Of a DNA stretch of 64,000 bases, positions 25,450 through 34,108 are shown piece after piece; the first letter of the stretch is position 1, and each line of letters begins with the position of its first letter. Position numbers and translations under genes: made by a program. Origin of the DNA: Sphingopyxis granuli NBRC 100800. Its GTDB lineage: Bacteria > Pseudomonadota > Alphaproteobacteria > Sphingomonadales > Sphingomonadaceae. The notes under the pieces were generated by a model. It saw only the letters and a program-made list of their open reading frames with translations, did no database searches and was not told where the DNA came from. The stretch is from positions 1-64,000 of the forward strand of contig NZ_BCUA01000006.1 of NCBI RefSeq assembly GCF_001591045.1, in the 5' to 3' direction.

Positions 25450-27597
25450 TCAGGCAAGATCGCGCACCCTGGCTTCGCGCGCCCAGTGGCGCCGCGTGCC
25501 GACATCGGCGAAGGCGTCGATCGCAACGACGCCGCCGTCCTTTTCGACGCCCGCCTTGTCGAGCAATATCTGGGTCGCGTCGTCATGCGCGATGGTCTTG
25601 CAATGGCCATAGGCGTCCATGAACCACTGCACCGCCGCACCCTGCACCGAAAGCGCCTTGGCCTGTTCTTCTGTCAGGATCGAGGCGACCGCGTCGAACA
25701 GCACCGAAGGCGATCCGGCGAGTTGGCCATCGGCCTTGAGCGTGCCGCCCTTGACCTTGATCCCGCCGACCTTGGGCGCGACCAGGAACGGGGTACCGCC
25801 GGTGCCTTCGATATCGGCTTTCAGCTTGTCAATCGCCATCTTGTCCGACCCTTCGGCAAAGAGGATCGCGACCTTGCGGCCCTCCATCGTGTCATCGGCA
25901 TTCTTCTGAATCGACAGCGCATCGGAGGGTTTGAGATCGACCGGCGCTCGCGCAGCCCTTTCCTTGGGCGGCAGGTCGATCGCGAGGCCCGCGGCAACGC
26001 GCTTCGCCAGATCCTCGTCGATGTTGCGAAGCTGGCCGACGACACGCGCGCGGACGTGATCGAGCGTGACCTTTGACAGTTCGAAGACCAGCGCCGAGGC
26101 GATATGCGCCTGCTCATTCGCGGTCTGCGACAGGTAGAAGAGCCGCGCCTGGCTGAAATGATCCGCGAATAGCTCGGCACGGATACGGAGCTTTTGCGCG
26201 GGATCGTTGCGCTCGTCGTTGGCGCTGAAGGTCGTGAAGCCCGCCTCCGCACTCTCCCGCGGACCGCCATTCTCACCCGCTTCGGCGAGGCTGTTGGGTT
26301 CGTAATTGGCGCGCCCGGTCGGCACGAGCGTCTGCATCATCCCGTCGCGCTGGAAATTGTGGAAGGGGCATTTGGGCGCATTGATAGGAATCTGGTGGAA
26401 ATTGGTCGTTCCTAGCCGCGACTTCTGCGTGTCGAGATAGGAGAAGAGCCGGCCCTGCAGCAGCGGGTCGTTGCTGAAATCGATGCCGGGGATGATGTTC
26501 GACGGCAGGAAGGCGGCTTGCTCGGTCTCGGCGAAGAAATTGTCGACGTTACGGTTGAGCGTCATGCGCCCGATAATCTCGACCGGGATATCGTCCTCGG
26601 GGATCAGCTTGGTTGCATCGAGCACGTCATAGGGCTGCTTGGCCGCGAACGCCTCGTCGAACACCTGCACGCCGAGATCCCACGCCGGGAAGTCGCCCGC
26701 TTCGATCGCCTCGAACAGGTCGCGGCGATGGAAATCGGGATCGGCGCCGGCGATCTTGACCGCTTCGTCCCATGTCGTCGACTGGATGCCGAGCACGGGC
26801 TTCCAGTGGAATTTGACGAATTTGCCCGCACCCTCATCGTTGACGAAGCGGAAGGTATGAACGCCGAAGCCTTCGATCATGCGGAAGCTGCGCGGGATCG
26901 CGCGGTCGGACATCGCCCACATGATCATGTGCATCGATTCGGGCATCAGGCCGATGAAGTCCCAGAAGGTGTCGTGTGCGCTCGCCGCCTGCGGATAACC
27001 GCGGTCGGCCTCCATCTTCACGCTGTGGACGAGATCTGGGAACTTCATCGCGTCCTGGATGAAGAAGACCGGGATATTGTTGCCGACCAGATCCCAATTA
27101 CCGGTTTCGGTGTAGAGCTTGACCGCAAAGCCGCGCACGTCACGCGGCGTGTCGACCGATCCGGCGCCGCCGGCGACGGTCGAGAAGCGAACGAAAACCG
27201 GACAACTCGCCCCTTCCTTCTGGAAGATCGACGCCTTGGTCAGTTCGGGAATCGCCCTGGTGCATTCGAACACGCCGTGCGCGCCCGACCCGCGCGCATG
27301 GACGATGCGTTCGGGAATGCGCTCATGGTCGAAATGGAAGATTTTCTCGCGGAGGGCGAAATCCTCGAGCAAGGTCGGCCCGCGTGCGCCGGCGCGAAGC
27401 GAATTCTGATTGTCGGAGATACGGTGACCGAAATTATCGGTGAGATAAGCCGCCGCATCGGCGACTCCATCTCCGACTTGCTGATGCAGTTCATCGCCAT
27501 CGCCTCTGCTGTCAATCGGCGCCGGCTGGCCCTCTCCCGGTTGGTGGTCACGAAGTGCATGGTCTGCGGCGGGTGACGGCACGGGCTTCTTCGCCAT
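25450..27597 (-). CDS. katE: Large-subunit catalase, KatE/HPII type
   Basis: A 715-residue clade 2 catalase. The distal His is in '[12 protein letters not shown]', the Asn in '[18 protein letters not shown]', and the proximal heme Tyr in '[15 protein letters not shown]'. Residues after about 560 form the extra flavodoxin-like domain of large catalases ('[20 protein letters not shown]'). It splits H2O2 to water and oxygen. An AAGGA site precedes ATG. It is followed at once by an oxidase gene, and lies in a block with other stress functions. Confidence 0.95.
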   Translation of the reverse strand: MAKKPVPSPAADHALRDHQPGEGQPAPIDSRGDGDELHQQVGDGVADAAAYLTDNFGHRISDNQNSLRAGARGPTLLEDFALREKIFHFDHERIPERIVHARGSGAHGVFECTRAIPELTKASIFQKEGASCPVFVRFSTVAGGAGSVDTPRDVRGFAVKLYTETGNWDLVGNNIPVFFIQDAMKFPDLVHSVKMEADRGYPQAASAHDTFWDFIGLMPESMHMIMWAMSDRAIPRSFRMIEGFGVHTFRFVNDEGAGKFVKFHWKPVLGIQSTTWDEAVKIAGADPDFHRRDLFEAIEAGDFPAWDLGVQVFDEAFAAKQPYDVLDATKLIPEDDIPVEIIGRMTLNRNVDNFFAETEQAAFLPSNIIPGIDFSNDPLLQGRLFSYLDTQKSRLGTTNFHQIPINAPKCPFHNFQRDGMMQTLVPTGRANYEPNSLAEAGENGGPRESAEAGFTTFSANDERNDPAQKLRIRAELFADHFSQARLFYLSQTANEQAHIASALVFELSKVTLDHVRARVVGQLRNIDEDLAKRVAAGLAIDLPPKERAARAPVDLKPSDALSIQKNADDTMEGRKVAILFAEGSDKMAIDKLKADIEGTGGTPFLVAPKVGGIKVKGGTLKADGQLAGSPSVLFDAVASILTEEQAKALSVQGAAVQWFMDAYGHCKTIAHDDATQILLDKAGVEKDGGVVAIDAFADVGTRRHWAREARVRDLA

Positions 27598-27712
27598 GAT
27601 CGGATCCTTCGGTCAGCGGGGATAAGGTCTCAACCCGCGGCTTCCCCCTAAGTTTCGTCGCGCCCGCTTTCTTCTGATCGAGCTAGGCCGCCTCCGGCGC
27701 CATTGCATGCCA

Positions 27713-27937
27713 TCAACCGGTCGGGGATGGCCTATAGAAGCGGAATCGATCGACCGCGCCTTCGATCAGGTGGCCAGCGAGTCTGAGGCGGATTTCGTCG
27801 GCGCCGCTACTGGTCGTGCAGACCAAGCGCGTGCCGCCTGACGGCAACCGCTCGATCGCACTGATAGCCACTCCCGACGCACGGCAGATTTCCCTGACAT
27901 CGGCCTCAGGCAACGCGAGGTTGATCGCGCGGCTCAC
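27713..27937 (-). CDS. Family C-like small protein (C2)
   Basis: A 74-residue protein overlapping the B2 stop by four bases. The end 'LIEGAVDRFRFYRP' resembles 'SPGAIDRIRIVPV' of C1, in the same position after a family B gene, so I treat it as a distant family C member. The N-terminal half 'LALPEADVREICRASGVA' is unrelated to C1. Function unknown. Confidence 0.6.
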   Translation of the reverse strand: MSRAINLALPEADVREICRASGVAISAIERLPSGGTRLVCTTSSGADEIRLRLAGHLIEGAVDRFRFYRPSPTG

Positions 27938-28221
27938 GTCGATTCCGGCACGGAAGCACCAGAGCGGATGATCTCCGCGACCTGCACATAGCCCTCCGGG
28001 CTGGCGGTTGCGATGGCGAGCGGCCTTCCGCCAAGCACGACATTTTCTCCATTGAGAAAGGCGATGGCAGGTTCGCGTCCGCCCATCACCAGATAGGCAA
28101 GCTGGCTGATGTCACCCTGACGCCGGGCATGATCGAGGGAGAGCGGGCTTCGATATTTGTGGAAATGGCGCACGGGGCGAGACGATGCGACGGTTCTTTC
28201 GGCGGTGTCGGGGCGATTCAT
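27934..28221 (-). CDS. Family B small protein (B2)
   Basis: A 95-residue paralogue of B1: 'RQGDISQLAYLVMGGREPAI', 'FLNGENVVLGGRPLAIATAS' and 'YVQVAEIIRSGA'. ATG 28221 is chosen over 28251 because the hairpin leader ends just upstream of it. It is the first gene of a two-gene unit with C2. Function unknown. Confidence 0.7.
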   Translation of the reverse strand: MNRPDTAERTVASSRPVRHFHKYRSPLSLDHARRQGDISQLAYLVMGGREPAIAFLNGENVVLGGRPLAIATASPEGYVQVAEIIRSGASVPEST

Positions 28222-28227
28222 GGCGTG

Positions 28228-28261
28228 GCTCCTCTGCGTAAGCGGGAGCACAGGCTCTCAG
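28228..28261 (-). promoter_or_regulatory. CTGAGAG/hairpin leader of B2
   Basis: CTGAGAG (28261-28255 on the gene strand), then GCTCC and GGAGC arms (28249-28245 and 28232-28228) with a 12-base loop containing CGCTT. The second arm is the Shine-Dalgarno. The loop is longer than in the other three leaders. Confidence 0.55.
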
Positions 28262-28420
28262 CCGCGGCGGCTTACAAAAAGGAGGGCCGCGATAGATGCT
28301 ATATGGGTTTGTACACACGGATTGTAAGGACGAAAATCCAAGGGCCGCGGTCCGCGACATTTCGCCCCTAGCCGTGCCTGTCCTTCGTCGAAGCAGGGAG
28401 CCGCATCACCTTCCTAAGAT

Positions 28421-28823
28421 GATGTTTATAATGAATATTATTTCCAATCGGCCGAGACATACCCTCGCTGACACCCTCACGCGACTATAACGAAAAATGG
28501 GAATCGAATAGAGGGTCGAACTTCGCGAAAATGGGAATCGAAAAAGTTCGGTGGCGGGCCTGCCGGTCCATTACCCTGCATCTGACGAAAAACGGAGAAT
28601 TGCAGGGTAAATTGCCTATAGACAGGCGCAAGGGATTTTGCCGGCCATCCCCTGCGGCTCGCTCGCGGCGCCCTAGCTTTTCTCGAACAGGCGCTTGAGG
28701 CTGGCGTATCGAATGAAGGTCGATCGACCGACTTTTACAGTTTCTAGCTCTCCGGCCTTGATGAGTTCGTAGAGCGTCGACCGTCCGATGCCAGTGAGTT
28801 TAACCGCGGCGGATATGCGGACG
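28421..28823. repeat. ICE-end direct repeat, copy 2
   Basis: Matches 9262-9665 in order and direction. ACCCTC boxes lie at 28457-28483, GGGAATCGAA-type boxes at about 28499-28508 and 28533-28542, and a hairpin at 28572-28609 (arms TACCCTGCA and TGCAGGGTA). Confidence 0.8.
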
Positions 28824-28894
28824 CTGATCGGTTCGATATGGTGGCGGTCCTCGGACGCAACTTGCGGCCCTTGCCTGCTCTGCATCTTGCTCAT
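28673..28894 (-). CDS. AlpA/excisionase-type HTH protein
   Basis: A 73-residue DNA-binding protein: 'VRISAAVKLTGIGRSTLYEL' helix-turn-helix, then 'TVKVGRSTFIRYASLKRLF'. Proteins of this type control integrase genes or act as excisionases. Its ATG overlaps the stop of the DUF2274 gene (ATGA), so it is the last gene of the long trb operon, next to the element end where an excisionase would act. Confidence 0.8.
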   Translation of the reverse strand: MSKMQSRQGPQVASEDRHHIEPISVRISAAVKLTGIGRSTLYELIKAGELETVKVGRSTFIRYASLKRLFEKS

Positions 28895-29106
28895 GGCTTC
28901 CGCCTCCCTCGGTGAAAGCGGCGATCGGTTTCGATGAAAGCCGTAAGCATTGCAGGAATAAGGTCCGGCACGGATTCACGCCTGCCGTATGCCGCTTCGT
29001 AAGCGTCGGCATAAGCGTTCAATGCCTCGAACAAACCCGGCATGGCGTTGAACGTGATTCTCTTCGGCGTTCGCTCCGGCAGCTTCGGCAATTTCAGGTC
29101 AGCCAT
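28891..29106 (-). CDS. DUF2274-type protein
   Basis: A 71-residue protein starting 'MADLKLPKLPERTPKRITF', with a helical middle ('EALNAYADAYEAAYGRRE') and end 'ETDRRFHRGRRKP'. A DUF2274 gene after trbI is a standard feature of this conjugation gene set; its role is unknown. It overlaps trbI by 8 bases. Confidence 0.75.
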   Translation of the reverse strand: MADLKLPKLPERTPKRITFNAMPGLFEALNAYADAYEAAYGRRESVPDLIPAMLTAFIETDRRFHRGRRKP

Positions 29107-30316
29107 TTCCGCCTCCCCACGGCCGCCCGACGACAATATCCTTGTGGACGATGACACGCAGCGGCCAGCCGGGCCGGACGCGCATAGTCGGCTGGATATT
29201 GAGATTGCGGGTGACGAGCTGGTCGCCCGCGCGCGCGCCGCTCTGCTGCGCGGACTCGCGGATCGCTCGAACAAGGTCGCTCTCGCTGCTGCCAAAACTC
29301 AATTCCGAGCCGACACCAAGCAGCGTCGAGAGCGCGACGCCCTTCAATAGCTGCCATGTGTGCCGGTCGATCTTGTCGGCGAGGCCCGCATAGCCCTGCG
29401 TGTCGGTCGCGGGAACATTGTCGATGCGGATTGACGAACCATCGGGAAGGATGATGCGCTGCCAGACCACCAGCGCGCGGCTTTGGCCGAACGCGACGAC
29501 GCTATCGTAACTGCCGACCAGCCGCGAGCCTTGCGGGATAAGCAGGCTTTGGCCGGTCACGCTGTCATAGACATTTTCCGTGACCTGCGCCGTCACCAGC
29601 CCCGGCAAATCGGAAATAAGCCCGGTGATGAGGCTCGCCGCGATGACGCTGCCCGCCTGCACGGTCCAGGGTGAGACGGGCGCGGTCAGCCTGTGCGGGT
29701 TTACGTCGCCGCCCGCGTTCGCTTTGCCGATCATTGCGTTCTTGCGCTGCTGTCCGTTCGGATCGTCTGCGGCCTGCGGCGACGCTGGCAACTCGGGCGT
29801 CTGTTCTGCCGTGACCGCGACCGGGCGAGCAGATGCGGCGTTGCCGGCGACTTGCAGCATGACGCCGGACTCGCGGGCCGCGCGCTGTTCGGCCGCGATG
29901 CGCTGGCGTTCGGCTTCGGCCTCCTGCGCCGTGCGCCGCGCCGCCTCGTCCGCGGACTCGATCGGCGCCATCCCGATTTTGCGCTGATGGTCGAGGATCG
30001 GCTTGCCAAGGTCGCCGGGGAGCGGCGGCCCGAGTTGCGGCACGTCGCCATAGCTGACGGGAGCGCCCGCGAGTGCATCGGGCGGCGCCTTCGCGCCATG
30101 CAGCTTGTCGTCGGCGGGTGCGATGATGCCGATACTCGCAGGCTTCAACGCCAGCCATGTGACGCCGACAATCGCGGTCGATCCGACAGCGGCAATGGCG
30201 ACGATCGCGCCGCGCCGAAAGCGGGTCACGCGACCCGGCGCGGCGCGAAGGGCGAGCGTTTCGGGGTCGGCCTTGGCCGGTGCGGTGCTGACGGGCGGGA
30301 TAGCCGGGTCGATCAT
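29099..30316 (-). CDS. trbI: TrbI, T4SS outer-core/channel protein (VirB10-like)
   Basis: A 405-residue protein with a basic cytosolic start, one membrane helix ('GAIVAIAAVGSTAIVGVTWL'), a Pro/Ala-rich periplasmic linker and a C-terminal VirB10-type domain: 'LIPQGSRLVGSYDSVVAFGQ', 'VVWQRIILPDGSSIRIDN' and the NPT-like end 'QPTMRVRPGWPLRVIVHKD'. It spans the envelope in the mating channel. It overlaps trbG by four bases. Confidence 0.92.
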   Translation of the reverse strand: MIDPAIPPVSTAPAKADPETLALRAAPGRVTRFRRGAIVAIAAVGSTAIVGVTWLALKPASIGIIAPADDKLHGAKAPPDALAGAPVSYGDVPQLGPPLPGDLGKPILDHQRKIGMAPIESADEAARRTAQEAEAERQRIAAEQRAARESGVMLQVAGNAASARPVAVTAEQTPELPASPQAADDPNGQQRKNAMIGKANAGGDVNPHRLTAPVSPWTVQAGSVIAASLITGLISDLPGLVTAQVTENVYDSVTGQSLLIPQGSRLVGSYDSVVAFGQSRALVVWQRIILPDGSSIRIDNVPATDTQGYAGLADKIDRHTWQLLKGVALSTLLGVGSELSFGSSESDLVRAIRESAQQSGARAGDQLVTRNLNIQPTMRVRPGWPLRVIVHKDIVVGRPWGGGNG

Positions 30317-31131
30317 TTGCCTTTCCTCCGCTTCGGCTGCGCCGTCTCGATCCGCACGATCTGCTGCTTCTTGCCGCCAAGGCGCAACTCGGCCGCGCCG
30401 AACAGCCGATCGACGACATAGTAGCGGCCCGCGACCCGGTAGTTCACAAGTTGCGCCTCGCCGTCGTCCCCAATGACGAACAGCGGCGGCGCCTCGCCAA
30501 CCGCAATGCTCGGCGAAAACTCGATAAAGGTCTGCCGCCCATCATCGAACGCGCGCAGCGGACGCCATGCAGGTTTGTCGCCGGAAATCGCATAGTGGAA
30601 ATTGAGGCGATCGACCGCGAGGCCCGACGCGATCGGCGCGGCTGCTGCTGCCGCGTCCTGCTGGCGGCGCAGCGCGATCAGCTCGTCTTTCGGATAGGTC
30701 CACGACAGCGCCGCCATCGCGCCGGTCGATCGGCTTTCGAGTTCGATGTGATAGACGCGCCTGTCAGTCGTGATGACGAGATTCGAGCGAAGTCCTGCCG
30801 AATAGGGCTTCACGAAAATATGGGTGCGCTGCTCTGCGCCACTGCCGCTGGTCGTGTCGCCAACGGTCCAGCGCACGGTATCACCCGCGGCAACCGACGT
30901 GACCGCCTCGCCAGGCTGCAAAGCAATGTCGGTGATGCGCTCGGGGGCGGCATAGAGCCGATAGAGCGTCCCGTCGCTATAGGGATAGACCTGCACCGCG
31001 CCGACGAATCCGGCGTTCGACGGCTCGCGCAGCGCGGCCTTGTTGGCGGCGGCGACCTTTGCGGTCGGCTGGGCGGCGGCGGGAACGGCAAGCGCAAGGA
31101 CGCTAACCGACAGGATGACGGCGCGGATCAT
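30313..31131 (-). CDS. trbG: TrbG, T4SS VirB9-like protein
   Basis: A 272-residue periplasmic protein with a signal peptide ending 'LAVPAAAQPT'. It has VirB9 landmarks: 'VYPYSDGTLYRLYAAPERIT' near the start and 'NFHYAISGDKPAWRPLRAFD' and 'QTFIEFSP' in the C-terminal domain. It joins TrbI and the outer-membrane part of the core complex. The gene overlaps trbF and trbI by four bases each. Confidence 0.92.
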   Translation of the reverse strand: MIRAVILSVSVLALAVPAAAQPTAKVAAANKAALREPSNAGFVGAVQVYPYSDGTLYRLYAAPERITDIALQPGEAVTSVAAGDTVRWTVGDTTSGSGAEQRTHIFVKPYSAGLRSNLVITTDRRVYHIELESRSTGAMAALSWTYPKDELIALRRQQDAAAAAAPIASGLAVDRLNFHYAISGDKPAWRPLRAFDDGRQTFIEFSPSIAVGEAPPLFVIGDDGEAQLVNYRVAGRYYVVDRLFGAAELRLGGKKQQIVRIETAQPKRRKGK

Positions 31132-31931
31132 GGTTCATTCCTTTCGGGGGTCTGCGGCGGTTCGGGGTCGATCGGCATATCGGCGGGCGGTTCCGGCGCG
31201 ACCAATTCGTCCGGTCTCGGGAAGCGATCGAGCGGTTTCAGAACATCGGTGTCGAGTTCGCGGGACCAGTCGATCGCGTCGATATAAAGGCCGAGCGGGT
31301 TCTTGCGCAGCACCTCGGCCGAGCGTGGCGGCTGCACCTTCACGGTCAGCATCGCGGTCCAGCGCGAAGTGCCCGACAGGCTGCCGCGTTCATAAGCCTG
31401 CTCGGTCCATTTGACCTGAAAGCTACTATCCGATGCGCGGACCACGCTCGTCACCTGTACCGACACCGTGCGACGGCCTACATCCGCGAACGGATTATCG
31501 GCGCGGGCATATTCGCCAAGGAAGAGCGACGCGCGTTCGGTGGCGAAGTCGTATGCCGATAGCCAGTTCTCACGCATGAGCACCGGATCGAGCGAACGCG
31601 AGCGGACATTGACGATGAACTTGCCAAGGTGCCAGGCAATCTGCGGGTCGGTCGCCTGATACTCCGTGTCTGCCGGCGCGACCGCCTGCGCCTCACCGAG
31701 AGTGTCGACCTCGACGACATAGGGCACAACATGGCTCTGCATCGACTGCCAGATCAGCGCGGACGACAGGCCCGCGGTGAGCAGCAGCCCACCGAACGCC
31801 ATCAGCCGCCAATTCTTCGCCTGAACGCGGGCGGCACCGATGCGCTCGTCCCATAGTTGTCCGGCGCGTTGATAGGGAGTTTCAGGTTCGGGCGTCTGCC
31901 CATAGCGCTGCACGGCTCGTTTGAATCTCAT
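31128..31931 (-). CDS. trbF: TrbF, T4SS VirB8-like protein
   Basis: A 267-residue bitopic protein with one N-terminal membrane helix ('WRLMAFGGLLLTAGLSSALI') and a periplasmic VirB8-like domain ('PQIAWHLGKFIVNVRSRSLD', 'WTEQAYERGSLSGTSRW'). VirB8-type proteins link the inner-membrane complex to the core. The C-terminal tail is acidic and Pro-rich. The gene lies three bases after trbL. Confidence 0.92.
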   Translation of the reverse strand: MRFKRAVQRYGQTPEPETPYQRAGQLWDERIGAARVQAKNWRLMAFGGLLLTAGLSSALIWQSMQSHVVPYVVEVDTLGEAQAVAPADTEYQATDPQIAWHLGKFIVNVRSRSLDPVLMRENWLSAYDFATERASLFLGEYARADNPFADVGRRTVSVQVTSVVRASDSSFQVKWTEQAYERGSLSGTSRWTAMLTVKVQPPRSAEVLRKNPLGLYIDAIDWSRELDTDVLKPLDRFPRPDELVAPEPPADMPIDPEPPQTPERNEP

Positions 31932-31934
31932 GAC

Positions 31935-33236
31935 TTAATCCCTTTCCTTGATGTCCGGTGTGATCCCGGCGCCGCCACGATCGCCCGATTGAACGGCGTG
32001 GATCGCCATCTGACGGCGGTGACGGCTAGCCTGGGTGGCGTGGAGTTTTTGCGCCCATGCCGGCGGCGATGCGTCACCGGCGGCGCTGCCGCTGGCGGCG
32101 CTCGATGCACCGCTGGTTCCCGCGGCCCAGGCGGCTTGCTGACCGCGCGCGGCAGCAGCGCGAAGGCCGAGGGCATTGTGCATCCGGTTGGCGGCAGCCC
32201 CTTTGGCGGCGCTCGCCATGCCGCCGATACCGGCGCCGATGGTCGAGGTGCCGGACGTTTCCTGGCCCAGCTTGTAAGCCGTCGAAGCTGCGCTCCCCAT
32301 CGCCGTTCCGGCGCGAAGCGCGCCGAGACCGGCGCCGGCAACGCCCCGCGTAGCGGCAACAGCGCCGGCTCCGCCCATCGCGAAGCCGCCTGCGGCCAAT
32401 GCGGTTGTCGCGACGACGGAACCGGCGCCGAGCTGCGGGGCGCCCGCGACCAACCCGGACGCAATGCCGGGACCAAAGATAGCGAGGCCGAACAGGGCCA
32501 GGCTCGCGAGCATCAGCGATACCGCCTGCTCGATCGACACCTCCTCGCCGGCAATCGCGCCGGTGAAGTCGGCAAAATAGTTGGAACCGATACCGACGAT
32601 GACCGCCAGCACCATCACCTTGATGCCGGACGAGACGACATTGCCCAGCACACGCTCGGCGAGGAAGGATGTGCGATTCCAGAGTGCGAAGGGAACCAGC
32701 ACGAAGCCCGCGAGGCTCGTCAGCTTGAATTCCAAGATCGTGATGAAAAGCTGGATCGCGAGAATGAAGAAGGCCGCGATGACGATCACCCAGGCAATTA
32801 CCAGCACCGCGATCTCGACGAAATTATTGAAGAAGTCGATCGGGCCGACGAGCTCTTTCGCTTGCACCAGAAGCGGAAAGGCGGCCTCGAATCCGGTTCC
32901 CGCGAGCCGGCCCGGCATCAGCAAATCCTGCGCGCCGATCGCGCTGCCGCCCGCGGTCAGTCCCAGTCCGGCGAAACTGCGGAAGATGATGTCGGTGAGG
33001 AGCGGAAAGCTGTTCAATATCAGCGCGAAGGCGCCGACATAGAGAATCTTCTTCAAAAACTTGCCGATGACGTCGTCCTCACCGCCAAGCGCCCAGAACA
33101 GCCCGGCGAGCGTGATATCGATGCCGATCAGGATCGTGGTCAGGAAACCGACATCGCCGCCGAGCAGCCCGAAACCGCTGTCGATATAGGCGATGAACGC
33201 CTGCATGAACTGGTCGATGACATTCAAATCCTGCAC
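31935..33236 (-). CDS. trbL: TrbL, T4SS VirB6-like polytopic protein
   Basis: A 433-residue inner-membrane protein. The first 300 residues hold about six membrane helices ('GLLGGDVGFLTTILIGIDIT', 'IAVLVIAWVIVIAAFFILAI') and the rest is an Ala/Gly-rich tail, as usual for TrbL. It forms part of the channel base. A 126-base gap separates it from trbJ, where related operons often have trbK. Confidence 0.92.
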   Translation of the reverse strand: MQDLNVIDQFMQAFIAYIDSGFGLLGGDVGFLTTILIGIDITLAGLFWALGGEDDVIGKFLKKILYVGAFALILNSFPLLTDIIFRSFAGLGLTAGGSAIGAQDLLMPGRLAGTGFEAAFPLLVQAKELVGPIDFFNNFVEIAVLVIAWVIVIAAFFILAIQLFITILEFKLTSLAGFVLVPFALWNRTSFLAERVLGNVVSSGIKVMVLAVIVGIGSNYFADFTGAIAGEEVSIEQAVSLMLASLALFGLAIFGPGIASGLVAGAPQLGAGSVVATTALAAGGFAMGGAGAVAATRGVAGAGLGALRAGTAMGSAASTAYKLGQETSGTSTIGAGIGGMASAAKGAAANRMHNALGLRAAAARGQQAAWAAGTSGASSAASGSAAGDASPPAWAQKLHATQASRHRRQMAIHAVQSGDRGGAGITPDIKERD

Positions 33237-33362
33237 GCACGGGACTCCTTAAAGGCAATGGATTGGGGTCGCGGGAACCGCTGGCCGCGAGAGGGGGGAG
33301 CCATGCGGTCCCCGCGACGGGACGGCGCTCGCCGGGGAACAAGGGGCGCAGCGCCGCCCAAG
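33237..33362. other. trbL-trbJ gap, no trbK recognised
   Basis: The 126 bases have only short frames without a lipoprotein signal or entry-exclusion features. Confidence 0.45.
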
Positions 33363-34097
33363 CTATGGCTGCGGCGTGTAGGCCTTGCCGTCGCCGAGGA
33401 ATCGGCTCGTGCGGACACGGGCCTCGCGCGCGCTCTGGCCGCGCCGCGCCGCTTCGAGCGATTCGGTTCGGAACTGCGCCGCCATCAGGTTCTGGAGCTG
33501 GAACTGCTGCTTGGTCGCGAGCGCGAGAAGCTGGTTTGTCGCCTGCTGTGCCTGCAAACTTCCTTCTGCGCCTTGGCTCTTGGCGACGATCGCCGCGAGG
33601 GTTTGCGCGTCATCGCGGACATTCTCGACGATACCGCTCTGAACCTGCATCGTCTGCCGGAACGCGGCCATTTCATTATCGAGCCGCTGTTTCGCGACCG
33701 CAATCCGCTGGTCCCGTTTCAGCGCGGTCCCGAAGCTGTCGGGAAACTGCTGCCGAAACCGCTCGTCGAGTTGGTCGACGCGGAAGTCGATGCCCTGCGC
33801 CTGCCCCATCAGCTTGTCGATCTCGCCGAGCTTCTGGCGGAGCTGGTCGAGCTGCGGGAAGTCGATGCGCGAGAGGTTCTTAGCCTGACCCGCAAGCATC
33901 TGGGCTTCGTTCTGAAGGCTCTGGATCTGATTGTTGATCTGTTGAAGCGTCCGCGCGGCCGTCAGCAGATTTTGCGTGTAGTTGGTGGGATCGAACACGC
34001 TGATCTGCGCGGAGGCCGGCGCGGTGGCGAGCGATGCCGCACCGATCGCGCCGACGATGCCGGTTCCGATCAAGGCGGCGATGACATATTTCTTCAT
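33363..34097 (-). CDS. trbJ: TrbJ, T4SS VirB5-like protein
   Basis: A 244-residue exported protein with signal peptide 'MKKYVIAALIGTGIVGAIGA', cleaved near 'APASAQIS', followed by long coiled-coil-like helices rich in Gln ('NNQIQSLQNEAQMLAGQAKN', 'QATNQLLALATKQQFQLQNL'). TrbJ/VirB5 proteins act at the pilus tip or as minor channel parts. The gene lies 11 bases after trbE. Confidence 0.9.
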   Translation of the reverse strand: MKKYVIAALIGTGIVGAIGAASLATAPASAQISVFDPTNYTQNLLTAARTLQQINNQIQSLQNEAQMLAGQAKNLSRIDFPQLDQLRQKLGEIDKLMGQAQGIDFRVDQLDERFRQQFPDSFGTALKRDQRIAVAKQRLDNEMAAFRQTMQVQSGIVENVRDDAQTLAAIVAKSQGAEGSLQAQQATNQLLALATKQQFQLQNLMAAQFRTESLEAARRGQSAREARVRTSRFLGDGKAYTPQP

Positions 34098-34108
34098 CTC
34101 ATATCTCC

